Notes: generated from the sequence alone by a model not told the origin. DNA of 64,000 nucleotides from Zea mays (GCF_902167145.1 NC_050104.1:94127849-94191848), one strand, 5' to 3'; shown: positions 12,108 to 23,367, counted from the stretch's first letter. Numbers and translations are program-made.

Positions 12108-12722
12108 TCAATCCAAGTTACGCGAATCTAAGACATTTAGCTCACTACACAGCCTGCAAAAGGTCTTCTCATCTAAAGGCTTGGTAAAGATATCGGCTAG
12201 CTGGTTCTCGGTGCTAACATAAAACACTTCGATATCTCCCTTTTGCTGGTGGTCTCTCAAAAAGTGATGTCGGATGTCTATGTGCTTAGTGCGGCTGTGT
12301 TCAACAGGATTATCCGCCATGCGGATTGCACTCTCATTGTCACATAGGAGTGGGACTTTGCTCAGATTGTAGCCAAAGTCCCGGAGGGTTTGCCTCATCC
12401 AAAGTAGTTGCGCGCAACACTGTCCTGTGGCAACATACTCAGCCTCAGCGGTGGATAGGGCAACGGAAGTTTGTTTCTTAGAACTCCAAGACACCAGGGA
12501 CCTTCCTAGGAATTGGCACGTCCCTGATGTACTCTTCCTATCAACCTTGCACCCGGCATAATCGGAGTCTGAATATCCAATTAAGTCAAAGGTAGACCCT
12601 TTTGGATACCAGATCCCGAAGCAAGGCGTAGCAACTAAATATCTAAGAATTCGCTTAACGGCCACAAGGTGACACTCCCTTGGGTCGGATTGAAATCTAG
12701 CACACATGCATACGCTAAGCAT
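12108..12722 (-). pseudogene. K1 RNase H domain
   Basis: About 204 codons of Copia RNase H. The signature runs include GYSDSDYAGC, SWSSKKQTSVALSTAEAEY, LCDNESAI, HIDIRHHFLRDH and the C-terminal ENQLADIFTKPLD. It is out of frame with the RT piece upstream: a small indel near 12735 turns the SLLYxCASRPDI stretch into a TAG. The domain's catalytic Asp/Glu residues appear kept. Confidence 0.9.
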
Positions 12723-12735
12723 AATATCTGGTCTA

Positions 12736-13366
12736 CTAGCACATATAAAGTAAAGACCCTATCATAGATCGGTATGCCTTTTGATCAACGGACTTACCTC
12801 CTTTGTTGAGGTCGACATGTCCGTCGGTTCCCATTGGAGTCTTTGCGGGCTTGGCGTCCTTCATCCTGAACCGCTTGAGCAAGTCTTGCGTGTACTTCGT
12901 TTGAGAGATGAAGGTGCCATCCTTGAGTTGCTTCACTTGGAACCCAAGGAAGTAGTTCAACTCGCCCATCATAGACATCTCGAATTTCTGTGTCATCACC
13001 CTGCTAAACTCTTCACAAGACTTTTGGTTAGTAGAACCAAATATTATGTCATCGACATAAATTTGGCACACAAATAGGTCACCATCATAAGTCTTAGTGA
13101 AAAGAGTTGGATCGGCTTTCCCGACCTTGAAAGCATTAGCAATTAGAAAATCTCTAAGGCATTCATACCATGCTCTTGGGGCTTGCTTAAGTCCATAGAG
13201 CGCCTTAGATAGCTTACACACGTGGTTGGGGTACCGTTCATCCTCAAAGCCAGGGGGTTGCTCCACGTATACCTCCTCCTTGATTAACCCGTTGAGGAAA
13301 GCGCTCTTCACATCCATTTGGAACAACTTGAAAGAGTGGTGAGCGGCATAGGCACTAGTGTCCAAA
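12736..13366 (-). pseudogene. K1 reverse transcriptase, N-terminal part deleted
   Basis: Copia RT core with QMDVKSAFLNG, GLKQAPRAWY and the catalytic YVDD (IYVDDIIFG). Reading upstream, the sequence jumps from the integrase-RT linker (NNFKRNEVW) straight to YAAHHSFKLF. The first part of the RT fingers, usually about 60-70 residues, is missing. This internal deletion alone makes the enzyme non-functional. Confidence 0.9.
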
Positions 13367-13793
13367 CTTCATTTCGCTTGAAGTTGTTGAGCTCTTCTTG
13401 CATGGCCAACACCCAACCCGGATCTAGCAAGGCCTCTTCTACCCTGAAAGGCTCAATAGAAGAGACAAACGATTAATGCTCACAAAAATTAGCTAGTCGT
13501 GAGCGAGTAGTTACTCCCTTGCTTATATCACCTAAAATCTGGTCGACGGGATGATTCCTTTGAATAATCGCTCGGACTTGAGTTAGAGGGGCCCGTGGTG
13601 CTTCTTCCTCCATAACTTGATCTTCGTGTGCTCCCCCTTGATCACATGCCTCCTCTTGAAGAACCTGTTCATCATCTTGAGTTGGGGGGCACCATTGTTG
13701 AGGAAGAAGGTTGATCCTGCACTTGGTGTTCCTGTGGTCGCACATCTCCAATCGCCATGGTGCGAATTGCGTCCGTTGGAACATCATCTTCAT
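13367..13793 (-). pseudogene. K1 integrase-RT linker, frameshifted
   Basis: Acidic linker frame (EEACDQGGAHEDQVMEEEAP, then ISKGVTTRSRLANFCEH) that ends at TAA 13473-13475. It is out of frame with the integrase reading frame upstream, so an indel lies at about 13680-13790. Confidence 0.75.
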
Positions 13794-15123
13794 CTACATT
13801 ATCAAGATCCACTTGCTCTCTTGGAGAGCCATTAGTCTCATCAAATACAACGTCGCTAGAGACTTCAACCAAACCCGATGATTTGTTGAAGACTCTATAC
13901 GCCTTTGTATTTGAGTCATAACCTAGTAAAAACCCTTCTACAGCTTTGGGAGCAAATTTGGAATTTCTACCTTTCTTCACCAAAATGTAACATTTGCTCC
14001 CAAATACACGAAAGTATGAGACGTTGGGTTTGTTACCGGTTAGAAGTTCATACGAGGTCTTCTTGAGGAGGCGATGAAGGTAGACCCGGTTTATGGCGTG
14101 GCAAGCTGTGTTCATAGCTTCCGACCAAAACCGCTCGGGCATCTTGAATTCTCCAAGCATCGTCCTTGCCATGTCTATAAGCGTCCTGTTCTTCCTCTCT
14201 ACCACACCGTTTTGTTGTGGTGTGTAGGGAGCGGAGAACTCGTGCTTGATTCCTTCCTCCTCAAGGTACTCCTCCACTTGAAGATTCTTGAACTCGGACC
14301 CGTTGTTGCTCCTTATCTTTTTCACCTTGAGCTCAAATTCATTTTGAGCTCTCCTTAAAAAGCACTTTAGGGTCCCTTGGGTTTCTGTTTTATCCTGCAA
14401 AAAGAATACCCAAGTGAAGCGGGAAAAATCATCAACAATAACAAGACCATACTTACTTCCCCCGATGCTAAGGTAGGCGACGGGTCCGAAGAGGTCCATA
14501 TGAAGTAGCTCTAGAGGTCTTGTCGTGGTCATCACGTTCTTGCTGTGATGAGTACTTCCCACCTGTTTACCTGCTTGACAAGCTGCACAAGGTCTATCTT
14601 TTTCGAAAGATACATTGGTTAGACCTAACACATGTTCTCCCTTTAGAAGTTTTTGAAGGTTCTTCATCCCAACATGTGCTAGACGGTGATGCCACAGCCA
14701 GCCCATGCTTGTCTTAGCAATTAAGCATGCATCTAGATCGGCCTCCTCCTTTGAAAAATCAACTAAATAGAGTTTGCCGTCTAGTACACCCTTAAAAGTT
14801 AGTGAACCATCACTCCTTCTAAAGACAAACACATCTATATTGGTAAACAGACAATTATATCCCATATTACATAGCTGACTAACAGACAATAAGTTGTATC
14901 CTAGTGATTCAACTAAGAACACATTAGATATGGAATGCTCGGATGAAATAGCTATCTTTCCTAGACCTTTAACCTTGCCTTGGTTCCCATCTCCAAAGAT
15001 GATCGAATCTTGGGAATCTTTGCTCTTGACGTAGGAGGAGAACATCTTCTTCTCCCCCGTCATGTGGTTTGTGCATCCATTGTCGATAATCCAGCTTGAG
15101 CCCCCGGATGCATAAACCTGCAA
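13672..15123 (-). pseudogene. K1 protease-integrase frame (483 codons, catalytic change)
   Basis: Long open frame. The protease active site reads DNGCTNHMTG (normally D-S/T-G). The integrase HHCC zinc domain is present (HHRLAHVG...CAACQ), followed by HMDLFGP, VDDFSRFTW, and NGVVERKNRT with the catalytic Glu. The second catalytic Asp motif, normally RSDNG, reads RSNNGSEF: Asp changed to Asn, consistent with CpG-to-CpA decay. The integrase would lack DDE activity. The C-terminal GKP-like SSDVVFDE region follows. It is in the same frame as Gag but separated from it by a TAA at 15127-15129. Confidence 0.9.
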
Positions 15124-15129
15124 GGCAAA

Positions 15130-16158
15130 TTAGGCTTGGGTCTTAGGTACCCAACTTTTGTTGGGTCCTACAAGGTTAGTTACAATATCCTTTGGGACCC
15201 AAATGCAAGTCTTGTCTCCCTTGCATTTGGCCCCCAACTTCCTAGCAACCACTTTCTTATTTTTACATGAAAGTACAAAATTAGTGTTGCAGGCATGAAA
15301 AACAGTAGCAGATTCATTAGGTATTTTCTTAGGCACATGATGAATAACATTTCCCTTCCTAGGCCTATTTCTACCATGCACAAAAGTAGAACTTGAAGCA
15401 ATCATAACATGTGAATCATAAGCACCATATCTCCTGTTATAATGAGTATTCCTAGAAACTTTTCTATCATAAATGAACGCATGATTCTTTTGAATGCAAC
15501 TAGCCATAGGGGCCTTCCCTTTCTCCTTGTTGAGAATGGGAGCCCTTTGGCTTGTTAAGTTCTTGGCTTCCTTCTTAAAGCCAAGCCCATCCTTAATTGA
15601 GGGGTGTCTACCAATAGTGTAGGCATCCCTTGTAAATTTTAGTTTATCAAAGTCACTTTTGCAAGTCTTAAGTTGGGCATTAAGACTTGCCACTTCATCA
15701 TTTAATTTTGCAATAGAAGTAAGGTGCTCAACACATGCATCAATATCGAAATCCTTACACCTATTACAAATCACAACATGCTCTACACAAGGACTAGATT
15801 TATTAACTACTTCTAGCTTAGCATTTAAATCATCATTCAAGGTCCTCAAGCTAGAAATAGATTCATTGCAAATAGATAACTCAGAAGCTAGTAATTCATT
15901 CCTTTTAATCTCTAAGGCAAGAGTATTTTGAACACTAATAAATTTGTCATGTTCCTCATATAAAATGTCCTCTTGCCTCTCTAGCAGTCTATCTTTCTCA
16001 TTTAAGGCATCAATCAATTCATTAATTTTATCTACTTTTGATCTATCTAAACCCTTAAATAATTCAGCATAATCTACTTCATCATCACTAGATTCATCAT
16101 CGCTTGAAGTAGTATACTTAGGAGTTTCATGAACGCTTACCTTTTTCTCCTTTGCCAT
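15130..16158 (-). pseudogene. K1 Gag C-terminal extension (coiled coil)
   Basis: 342-codon frame in phase with Gag upstream and protease downstream. It starts with an acidic Ser/Asp segment, then a long coiled coil (about residues 30-170, heptad-like LNEKDRLLERQEDILYEEHD and EIKRNELLASELS), a basic region, and the SIRE-type end GPNKSWVPKTQA. A similar WVPK ending closes the Gag of element B. It is a structural, probably particle-forming, part of the Gag polyprotein. Confidence 0.8.
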
Positions 16159-16338
16159 GAGGCAGGTGTGGCGTTCGTTGGGGAAGAGAAAGGACTTGTT
16201 GAAGGCTGAGGCAGCGAGTCCTTCGTCGTCGGAATCAGAAGATGAGCAGTCCGAGTCCCATTCCTTTCCGATGTGTGCCTCGCCCTTTGCTTTCCTATAG
16301 CTCTTTTGCTTCTCTTTCTTCCCGCCCTTTCCTTGTTC

Positions 16339-17493
16339 CTAGTCACTAGAGTTATCAGGACAATTTGCTATAAAATGACCAGTCTTACCGCACTTGAAGC
16401 AGGAGCGCTTTCCCTTTGCCTTGTTCTTGTTTGAGTACTCCTTGCGTCCTTTCAATGCGGTCTTGAAGCGCTTTATGATTAGGGCCATCTCATCCTCATT
16501 TAGCCCGGCCACCACAACTTGTGCCACCTTGCTAGGCAGCGCCTCCCTGCTGCTTGTTGCTTTGAGAGCAACGGCTTGAGGCTCATAGATGGGCATTGGG
16601 CCATTCAATGCCTCATCAACGTATCTTGCTTCCTTGATCATCATACGCCCGCTTACAAACTTTCCGAGTATTTCCTCGGGCGTCATCTTTGTGTACCTAG
16701 GATTCTCACGAATTGAGTTCACAAGATGAGGATCAAGAACAGTGAAGGACCTGAGCATAAGTCAGACGACGTCGTGGTCCGTCCATCTCGTGCTTCCATA
16801 GCTCCTAATCTTGTTGACCAGGGTCTTGAGCCTGTTGTATGTTTGCGTTAGCTCCTCTCCCCTAATCATTGCGAACCTTCCCAGTTCGCCTTCCACCAAC
16901 TCCATCTTGGTGATCATGGTGGCGTCATTCCCCTCATGAGAAATCTTGAGGGTATCTCAAATTTGCTTGGCGTTATCCAAGCCACTCACCTTGTTGTACT
17001 CATCCCTGCACAAGGATGCTAACAAAACAGTGGTAGCTTGTGCATTTTTATGGATTTGCTCATTAATGAAAGCGGAGTTGTCAGTACTATCAAAAGGCAT
17101 TCTGTTTTCAACAATCTCCCAAATACTTGGATGGAGAAAGAACAGGTGACTACGCATTTTGTGACTCCAAAATGAGTAGTCTTCTCCATCAAAGTGCGGA
17201 GGTTTCCCAAGTGGAATTGAAAGTAAATGAGCATTGGAGTTAAACGGAATACGAGAATAATCAAATGAAAATTTTGAGTTAACCGGTTTCTTTTTCTTGT
17301 CGTCGTCATCTCTTGGGGAAGAAGAAGACTCGTCGCTATCGTAGTAGATGATCTTCTTTATGCGCATCTTCTTCTTCCCGTCTCTTTTCTTATGACTCGA
17401 GCTAGAGTCCGAGGGCTTATCATCTCTTGGCTCATTGACGATGGACTCCTTTGTCTTACCGTTGACCACCATCCCCTTTCTCTTAGGATCCAT
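16339..17493 (-). pseudogene. K1 Gag N-terminal and nucleocapsid part
   Basis: Gag starts at 17493 with a Lys/Ser/Asp-rich segment, then the UBN2-type Gag core (FDGEDYSFWSHKMRSHL, WEIVENRMPF). It hits a TGA at 16957-16959 and at least one more stop before the frame resumes at 16758 (MTPEEILGKFVSGRMM), ending with one zinc knuckle CFKCGKTGHFIANC and a TAG at 16339. All pieces share one frame, so the original was a single long polyprotein. Confidence 0.85.
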
Positions 17494-17529
17494 CTCTTCG
17501 GGCGATTAGCCCCTTGTGTGAAGAGAACG

Positions 17530-17541
17530 GCTCTGATACCA
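17530..17541 (-). other. K1 primer-binding site
   Basis: Minus strand TGGTATCAGAGC, the standard initiator tRNA-Met primer site, two bases after the 5' LTR end. Confidence 0.9.
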
Positions 17542-17543
17542 AT

Positions 17544-18911
17544 TGACAGCACCTAGAGGGGGGTGAATAGGTGATCCTGTAAAAATCAAACACTTGTAGC
17601 CACAAAACTTGGTTAGGTATTAGCTCAATAGAATCAAGTGGCTAAGGTCCAAGCTCTTGTGAAACACAATGGTCACGAAGAAAACAAGCACAAGAGACAC
17701 GGTGATTTATCCTGTGGTTCGACCAAGTATAACACTTGCCTACTCCACATTGTGGCGTCCCACTGGACGAGGGTCGCACTCAACCCCTTTCAAGTGATCC
17801 AATGATCAACTTGAATACCACGGTGTTTTCCTTTCTTTTACTATCTCTCGTTCGCGAGGAATCTCCACAGCTTGGAGCCTCTCGCCCTTACAATTGATTA
17901 TCACAAAGAAGCACGAAAGTAAGGGAGGGGAGAGAAACACACACAAGACTTAAAGCACGAGCACAATCACGCACACAAGCCACAACTTGAGCTCACAACA
18001 CAATGTGAGGAGTTCTCTACTCAAATAGAGCTCAAGTCACTATCACAAAGAATCAAATACGCGAGAATGGGGTCTTGGTGCTTAGAGATGATCAAAGAAT
18101 GCTTGGTATCCTCCTCCATGCGCCTAGGGGTCCCTTTTATAGCCCCAAGGCAGCTAGGAGCCGTTGGAGGCATTATTGGAAGGCAATTCTTGCCTTCTGT
18201 CGGGTGGCGCACCGGACAGTCCGGTGCACCACCGGATAGGCACTGTTCATGGTCCGGTGCAGATCGCCTTCCTAAAATGGCACAGCTCACCGTTGCAGAG
18301 TTGTAGCCGTTGGCGCACCGGACACTGTCCGGTGCACACCGGACAGTCCGGTGCCTCCTGCCGACCGTTGAAGCGGGCCACGCGTCGCCCGCGGATTTTG
18401 GCGGTCGACCGTTGCGCTGGCGGCCGTTGGCTCACCGGACAGTCCGATGCACCACCAGACAGTCCGGTGAATTTTAGCCGTACGCCGTTGAACGTTTCCC
18501 GAGAGCGACGACTTCACCGCGGACGACTCACCAGACAGTCCGGTGCACCACCGGACAGTCCAGTGATTTATAACCGTACGCCGCCGTCGAGTCCCGAGAG
18601 CGGACTGTTCACCGAGACTGGTCCTAGCGCACCGGACACTGTCCGGTGCACCACCGGACAGTCCGGTGCACCCAGACCAAGCAGCAGTTGGCTGTACACA
18701 GCCAACTCTTTTCCATAACAATTTCTTCTGTTTCTAGCACTTAGACACAATACATTAGTCTTTAAATCAATGTACTAAGTCTAGAAACATACCTTGTACC
18801 TTGATTTGCACTTCTTGAGTCTTTGGCACAAATTAACAATTAAAGCATTTGTGTTGGGCACTTAATCACCAAAATACTTTAGAAATGGCCCGAGGGCACA
18901 TTTCCCTTTCA
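17544..18911 (-). repeat. K1 5' LTR
   Basis: 1368 bp, minus orientation. TATA box TATAAAAG at 18134-18141 (minus). The same palindrome cluster is present (18205-18670), with insertions of extra CACTGTCCGGTG units relative to the 3' LTR. Confidence 0.9.
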
Positions 18912-18916
18912 GTGAC

Positions 18917-19961
18917 CATCACAACCTCTGGCACTGGAGGGCAAGCGCAGACAATGGGACATGCGTGAGAACCCATACTACGCATCGCGGACAGTCCGGT
19001 GCCCAGGCACGGACGGTCCGTAACATCACCGGACGGTCCGGAGCGTTCCAGCGAACGGTCCGGCAACGCCGAGGAGCGACGGCGACCACGTACCTTCAAA
19101 CCACGACGACCAGTAATAGGTACGTGGAAAACTAACACGCTCAAGGCCACTGGTCAGTTGGTCAAATCCAGCCCGACCTTTGATCAATTATTGTCTAAAT
19201 ATGTGAAAAAGAAGGTCGGCCCCAGTGATCAGCCACCAAAGCGGTCTCTCTTACCCACCCAGGAGCGACAACAGGTTAGGCCGATTGGACCACCTCACCA
19301 ATCGGAAAGGACGGGAGGTCATAATGTCCAACTAAGACCTAACGTACATGCATGGACACCTCCACTCCCATACACACCTATGTCATATCATTATACATAC
19401 ATACCACCACCACCATATATCCTGAATCAGATGTGGGGTATGCCACCATATCCTTTTGGGACACCACAATACTCCGCTTGGGGGGCACCCCAGTCATCTG
19501 TCTTTGCCAGGTTGACGCCTCCAGTACAAGACCGATTGAGAGCCCCTCAATCTAGTCCACGAGCACAGGCCCAGCAAGATTGCCGAACCACTCGTCCCCA
19601 AAGGCTGACTAATCCGGCAGGGGGGTATATAGCTACGGCCTCCAACAGTACGATAAAAGGGGACGTCATTGAACTAGGAACAACAGATGTCATCGTACAA
19701 CAAAAAAACAAAGGGCTGATGATTTTTGGTAAATCGGCCAACACAAACAAAAAAGAAGATACGTCTGTCAACAAAACGGTCGATCCAAAATACTCTATGC
19801 CCCGATGGTGCCCATCGGGATTGACGCGATCGCAAAAGCGAAAATTACAGCGCCTAAGAGCAAAGGAGAACCAGGAAAAGGAGGCGGAAAAAATATTCAA
19901 TGACACGCATCCGCAGTATCCGCCACCACAAAAGAGATGGAGACCAAAGGCCGTTGAGTAA
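18917..19961 (+). pseudogene. G1 gag, 3' part
   Basis: Continues the G1 gag frame after K1, passes a TGA near 18968 and then stays open for about 320 codons to 19961. It is proline/arginine-rich with a PPPP/Tyr-rich middle (SYHYTYIPPPPY, MWGMPPYPFGTP) and a conserved basic C-terminus (MPRWCPSGLTRSQKRKLQRL, then KAVE). No zinc knuckle or protease follows. It is possibly an RNA-binding tail. The stretch 18985-19070 again contains GGACGGTCCG palindromes. Confidence 0.65.
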
Positions 19962-20428
19962 AATCAAACGGCCACAAAGACAGAAAATAAAACAACAACT
20001 GTGTAGCTCTTTGCAGGTATGGCAGATAGTCCGACTGTAAAGACCAGACCAACCGTACAGGGCGCGGACCGTACAAACCCTGAGGCCGGACCCCACACTA
20101 CACCAGGACACCTCTAACGATGTACCGACACCCATGGAGGAAGACGACCTACAAGGAGAAGACCTGGTTGACTACGGAGCTACACTTGAACACTCAGAAA
20201 ATCAGGAAAGCAAAATGACGAATTGGTCAAGACCAGTACAACACTCGGCGATATTGGGACTGACAGTCCGATCAAAGCTAAACGGGTCACGTCCATTGAG
20301 TTAACCATCGGGACCAAGACCCTTGCGTACTATCCTAGTAGGTGGCAAGATGTCTAAGAAAACTGATGTGATCACATCGGGTTAGTTGCTTTTGGTTCGC
20401 TCAGCTCCACCAAAAGGTAGGGGGCATA
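19962..20428 (+). other. G1 3' internal region without pol
   Basis: About 470 bp full of stops, ending in a purine-rich tract (AAAAGGTAGGGGG). It is where protease and pol would be expected; nothing like them is seen. Confidence 0.6.
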
Positions 20429-21043
20429 TGTTGAGAACCAAAATGAGGACCAGACGGTCCGGCCCCTAGGGCCGGACGGTCCGCGCGTGCGCAGAGCATA
20501 TTAGGGTTCCGAGTTTTGTGCTACGGTTGTTAGCTAAATTCCCGAAATTAACTCAGGAGGTTAGTTTGTAAAGGGTCCAGCCCCCTCCTCTATAAATACA
20601 GAGGTATACGGCCGATTTGTAATCATCATTCGAATCAATAACACTTTTATCTCGTATTTATTTCCTGTGCAATTAGAAGTAGTTCTAGTCTAGTTCTAGT
20701 TTAGCCTCTCAATCCCCAAATTCTCCGCTTCTCTTCGACTCTACGTCGATTAGAGGAGTCTAGGTCGGTCTGCCCGAGCCTAGACATCACCTAGGATCTC
20801 TCCTCCCCGACGGGGTCCCTCCCGGGAGCGAGATCCAGGCGCCGCCAGCGACCTTCGCCGCCCCCTGCGCACACGCGGACCGTCCGGCCCCAGGGCGTGG
20901 ACCGTCCAGCCGTCAGGCAGGAAACCCTAGCCCTGCGCCAGGTCGCAGACCGTCCGTCCCCTGGCCGCGGACCGTCCGCCCCTGTGCAGAGAGCATCGGC
21001 ACGGTTCGTGTTGAGTGATTGGCGCCTGAAAAAGGCACCAACA
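20429..21043 (+). repeat. G1 3' LTR
   Basis: 615 bp, TGTTG...CAACA, TATA box TATAAATA at 20591-20598. It lacks the terminal duplication seen in the 5' LTR. Confidence 0.85.
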
Positions 21044-21401
21044 TCATTCCGTTGCTCTTGATCTAGAGTACATAGTTTTTAATATCAATTATGATAGTCG
21101 TATTTCTTTCACAGATTTTTCTTTGATATAATATAAAACACATTATTATATTAAAATAAGGATATATCCGATTAAATAATTAATCAAATAAACTTACCTA
21201 GCTTATTCCGACGACCTATTCCGATGGTAGTCATCCGTCTGTTGTAAAAGATCGAAAATAAGACTATTTTTATAGCAGTCGTCGTACATAGCTTATTTCT
21301 AATGGCTGTCATGGGCCGGTTTGTTCGCTGCGGGTTTCTACGGCTTCAATCGGATGCGGCTGCAGCTTCTACAACATTTTGTCTCTATCACTATCAAACT
21401 T
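21044..21401. other. Unassigned AT-rich flank, possibly DNA-transposon sequence
   Basis: No gene. Short motifs recur (ATTCCGACGACC, ATTCCGATGG, ATTTCTAATGGCTGTC) around a possible terminal region of a CACTA-type element, but no clear terminal repeat was found. Confidence 0.3.
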
Positions 21402-21608
21402 CTCTTCTTTATCGAGTGTCCCAGACACTCGATAATGACCATTTTACACTCTGCAAAGCCTTTGCTAAGTGTTACACTCGGCAAACATTTTATCAGCAAA
21501 AGGGTTCTTTGCCAAGTACTTTTTTCGGGCTTTGCCGAGTGTCGAAAAACACCCAGCAAAGAAAAACTTTAGACAAATTAAGAATTTAAAAACTCAAAAA
21601 AAAAAAAC
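21402..21608. mobile_element. CACTA-like remnant, left part (subterminal-type repeats)
   Basis: Several copies in both orientations of a CTTTGCCGAGTGTC-type unit (for example CGAGTGTCCCAGACACTCG at 21413 and CTTTGCCGAGTGTCG at 21531). These are typical of subterminal regions of grass CACTA transposons. Element A is inserted in its right edge (TSD AAAAC at 21604-21608). Confidence 0.5.
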
Positions 21609-22102
21609 TGTCGGGGACCATAATTAGGGGTACCCTCAAGACGCCTAATTCTCAGCTGGTAACCCCCATCAGCATAAAGCTGCAGAGGCCTGATGGGTGC
21701 GATTAAGTCAGGGATCAGTCCATACGAGTGACTCGATCACGCCTCGTCCGAGCCTAGCCTCGGACAAGGGCAGCCGACCCCGAGTGGTTTCCGTCTCGCC
21801 CGAGGCCCCCCTTTTAACGGCGGACACATCTCCGGCTCGCCCGAGGCCTTGCCTTCGCTAAGAAGCAACCCTGACTAGATCGCCGCACCGACCGACCGAG
21901 TCGCAGGGGCATTTAACGCAAAGGTGGCCTGACACCTTTATCCTGACGCGCGCCCCCCGGCAGAGCCGAAGTGACCGCCGTCACTTCGCCGCGCCACTGA
22001 CCGGTCTGACAGAAGGACAGCGCCGCCTGCGCCACTCCGACTGCAGTGCCACTTGACAGAGTGAGGCTGACAGGCAGTCAGGCCCTGCCAAAGGCGCCAT
22101 AG

Positions 22103-22540
22103 GAAACTCCGCTCCGCCCGACCCCAGGGCTCGGACTCGGGCTAAGACCCGGAAGACGGCGAACTCCGCTCCGCCCGACCCCAGGGCTCGGACTCGGGCT
22201 AGGACCCGGAAGACGGCGAACTCCGCTCTGCCCGACCCCAGGGCTCGGACTCGGGCTAAGACCCGGAAGACGGCGAACTCCGCTCCGCCCGACCCCAGGG
22301 CTCGGACTCGGGCTAAGACCCGGAAGACGGCGAACTCCGCTCCGCCCGACCCCAGGGCTCGGACTCGGGCTAAGACCCGGAAGACGGCGAACTCCGCTCC
22401 GCCCGACCCCAGGGCTCGGACTCGGGCTAAGACCCGGAAGACGACGAACTCCGCTCCGCCCGACCCCAGGGCTCGGACTCGGGCTAAGACCCGGAAGACG
22501 ACGAACTCCGCTTCGCCCGACCCCAGGGCTCGGACTCCGC
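22103..22540. repeat. 57-bp tandem array in A 5' LTR
   Basis: About 7.5 copies of a CpG-rich 57-bp unit (GAACTCCGCTCCGCCCGACC, then GACTCGGGCTAAGACCCGGA). The period is 19 codons, so long spurious open frames appear on both strands. The same arrays are at 33353-33790 and 63104-63490. Confidence 0.9.
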
Positions 22541-23037
22541 CCTGGCCTCTGCCGAACGACCTCCGCCTCGCCCGACCCAGGGGCTCGGGCTCGGCCTCGG
22601 CAACGGAAGACAGATTCGACCCCAGCTTCGGAGGAGCCCCCACGTCGCCCGGCCTCGGGCGCGGGCCCGCCACGTCAACAGGGAGCGCCATCATCACTCC
22701 ACCCCGAGCCGACTTGGGCCGCGGAGAACAAGACCGGTGTCCCATCTGGCTAGCTCCGCCAGATAGGCAATGATGGCGCCCCGCGTGCCCTGTGACGACG
22801 GCGGCTCTCAGCTCCCTTACGGAAGCAGGGGGACGTCAGCAAAGACTCGACCGCTCCGACAGCTGTCCCTCCGCCAAGCTCCGTTGCTCCTCCGACAGCC
22901 ACGACATCACGCCAGCAGGGTGCCAAGATCTCTCCGGCTGCCACATTGGCATGTACTTAGGGCGCTAGCTCTCCCTCCGCTAGACACGTAGCACTCTGCT
23001 ACACCCCCATTGTACACCTGGATCCTCTCCTTACGAC

Positions 23038-23045
23038 TATAAAAG
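23038..23045 (+). promoter_or_regulatory. TATA box of A 5' LTR
   Basis: CTATAAAAGG in a CG-rich context, repeated at the same place in the 3' LTR (about 34288) and in element E (63983-63990). Confidence 0.7.
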
Positions 23046-23347
23046 GAAGGACCAGGGCCTTCTTAGAGAAGGTTGGCCGCGCGGGACGAGGACGGGACAG
23101 GCGCTCTCTTGGGGCCGCTCGCTTCCCTCACCCACGTGGACGCTTGTAACCCCCCTACTGCAAGCGCACCCGACCTGGGCGCGGGACGAACACGAATGCC
23201 GCGGGATTTCCACCTCTCTTCACGCCCTTCTCCGGCCACCTCGTTCTCCCCCCTTCGCGCTCGCCCACGCGCTCGACCCATCTGGGCTGGGGCACGCAGC
23301 ACACTCACTCGTCGGCTCAGGGACCCCCCGGTCTCGAAACGCCGACA

Positions 23348-23367
23348 GTTGGCGCGCCAGGTAGGGG
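23348..23367 (+). other. A primer-binding site
   Basis: GTTGGCGCGCCAGGTAGGGG directly follows the 5' LTR. Element C has the identical 20 bases at its own 5' LTR edge (60421-60440, minus), which supports the role. The tRNA primer was not identified. Confidence 0.75.

Larger units (their letters stand above)
9974..18911 (-). mobile_element. K1: SIRE/Maximus-type Copia element, 8938 bp, nested in G1
   Basis: Perfect GTGAC target duplications (9969-9973 and 18912-18916) bound an element with TGAAAGGG...TCA LTRs (left 1349 bp, right 1368 bp). The gag-pol genes read leftward in the order Gag, protease, integrase, RT, RNase H, as in Copia elements. The primer-binding site matches initiator tRNA-Met (TGGTATCAGAGC, minus). 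Roughly 40-45 substitutions plus several indels separate the LTRs, about 3%. Coding is broken in many places. Removing the element restores one continuous G1 gag frame up to a TGA near 18968. Confidence 0.92.
6844..21043 (+). mobile_element. G1: gag-only (non-autonomous) Gypsy-type LTR element, carries nested K1
   Basis: LTRs with TGTTG...CAACA ends bound the element (5' copy 6844-7672, 3' copy 20429-21043). After subtracting the nested K1 (9974-18911 plus one TSD copy) about 5.26 kb remains. The interior encodes only a decayed Gag; no protease, RT, RNase H or integrase was seen. A purine-rich tract (about 20412-20428) precedes the 3' LTR. The bases flanking the two ends (ACACG before, TCATT after) do not match, so the target duplication has been lost or one end rearranged. 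LTRs differ by several percent by eye, so it is older than K1. Confidence 0.8.
21609..23347 (+). repeat. A 5' LTR
   Basis: 1739 bp, GC-rich, with a 57-bp tandem array (22103-22540) and a TATA box about 300 bp before its end. Confidence 0.93.

Noticed and set aside
17530..17541. tRNA-like sequence
   Set aside because: Only the 12-base primer-binding match to initiator tRNA-Met; no tRNA gene structure around it.
22103..22540. CRISPR-like regular repeats
   Set aside because: The repeats are directly adjacent with no unique spacers, lie inside an LTR, and the genome is a plant.
21981..22745. 254-codon minus-strand open frame (and the same at 33231-33995, 63011-63638)
   Set aside because: It is produced by the 57-bp (19-codon) tandem array inside an LTR. 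It is open on both strands, lacks any family signature and sits in a promoter repeat.
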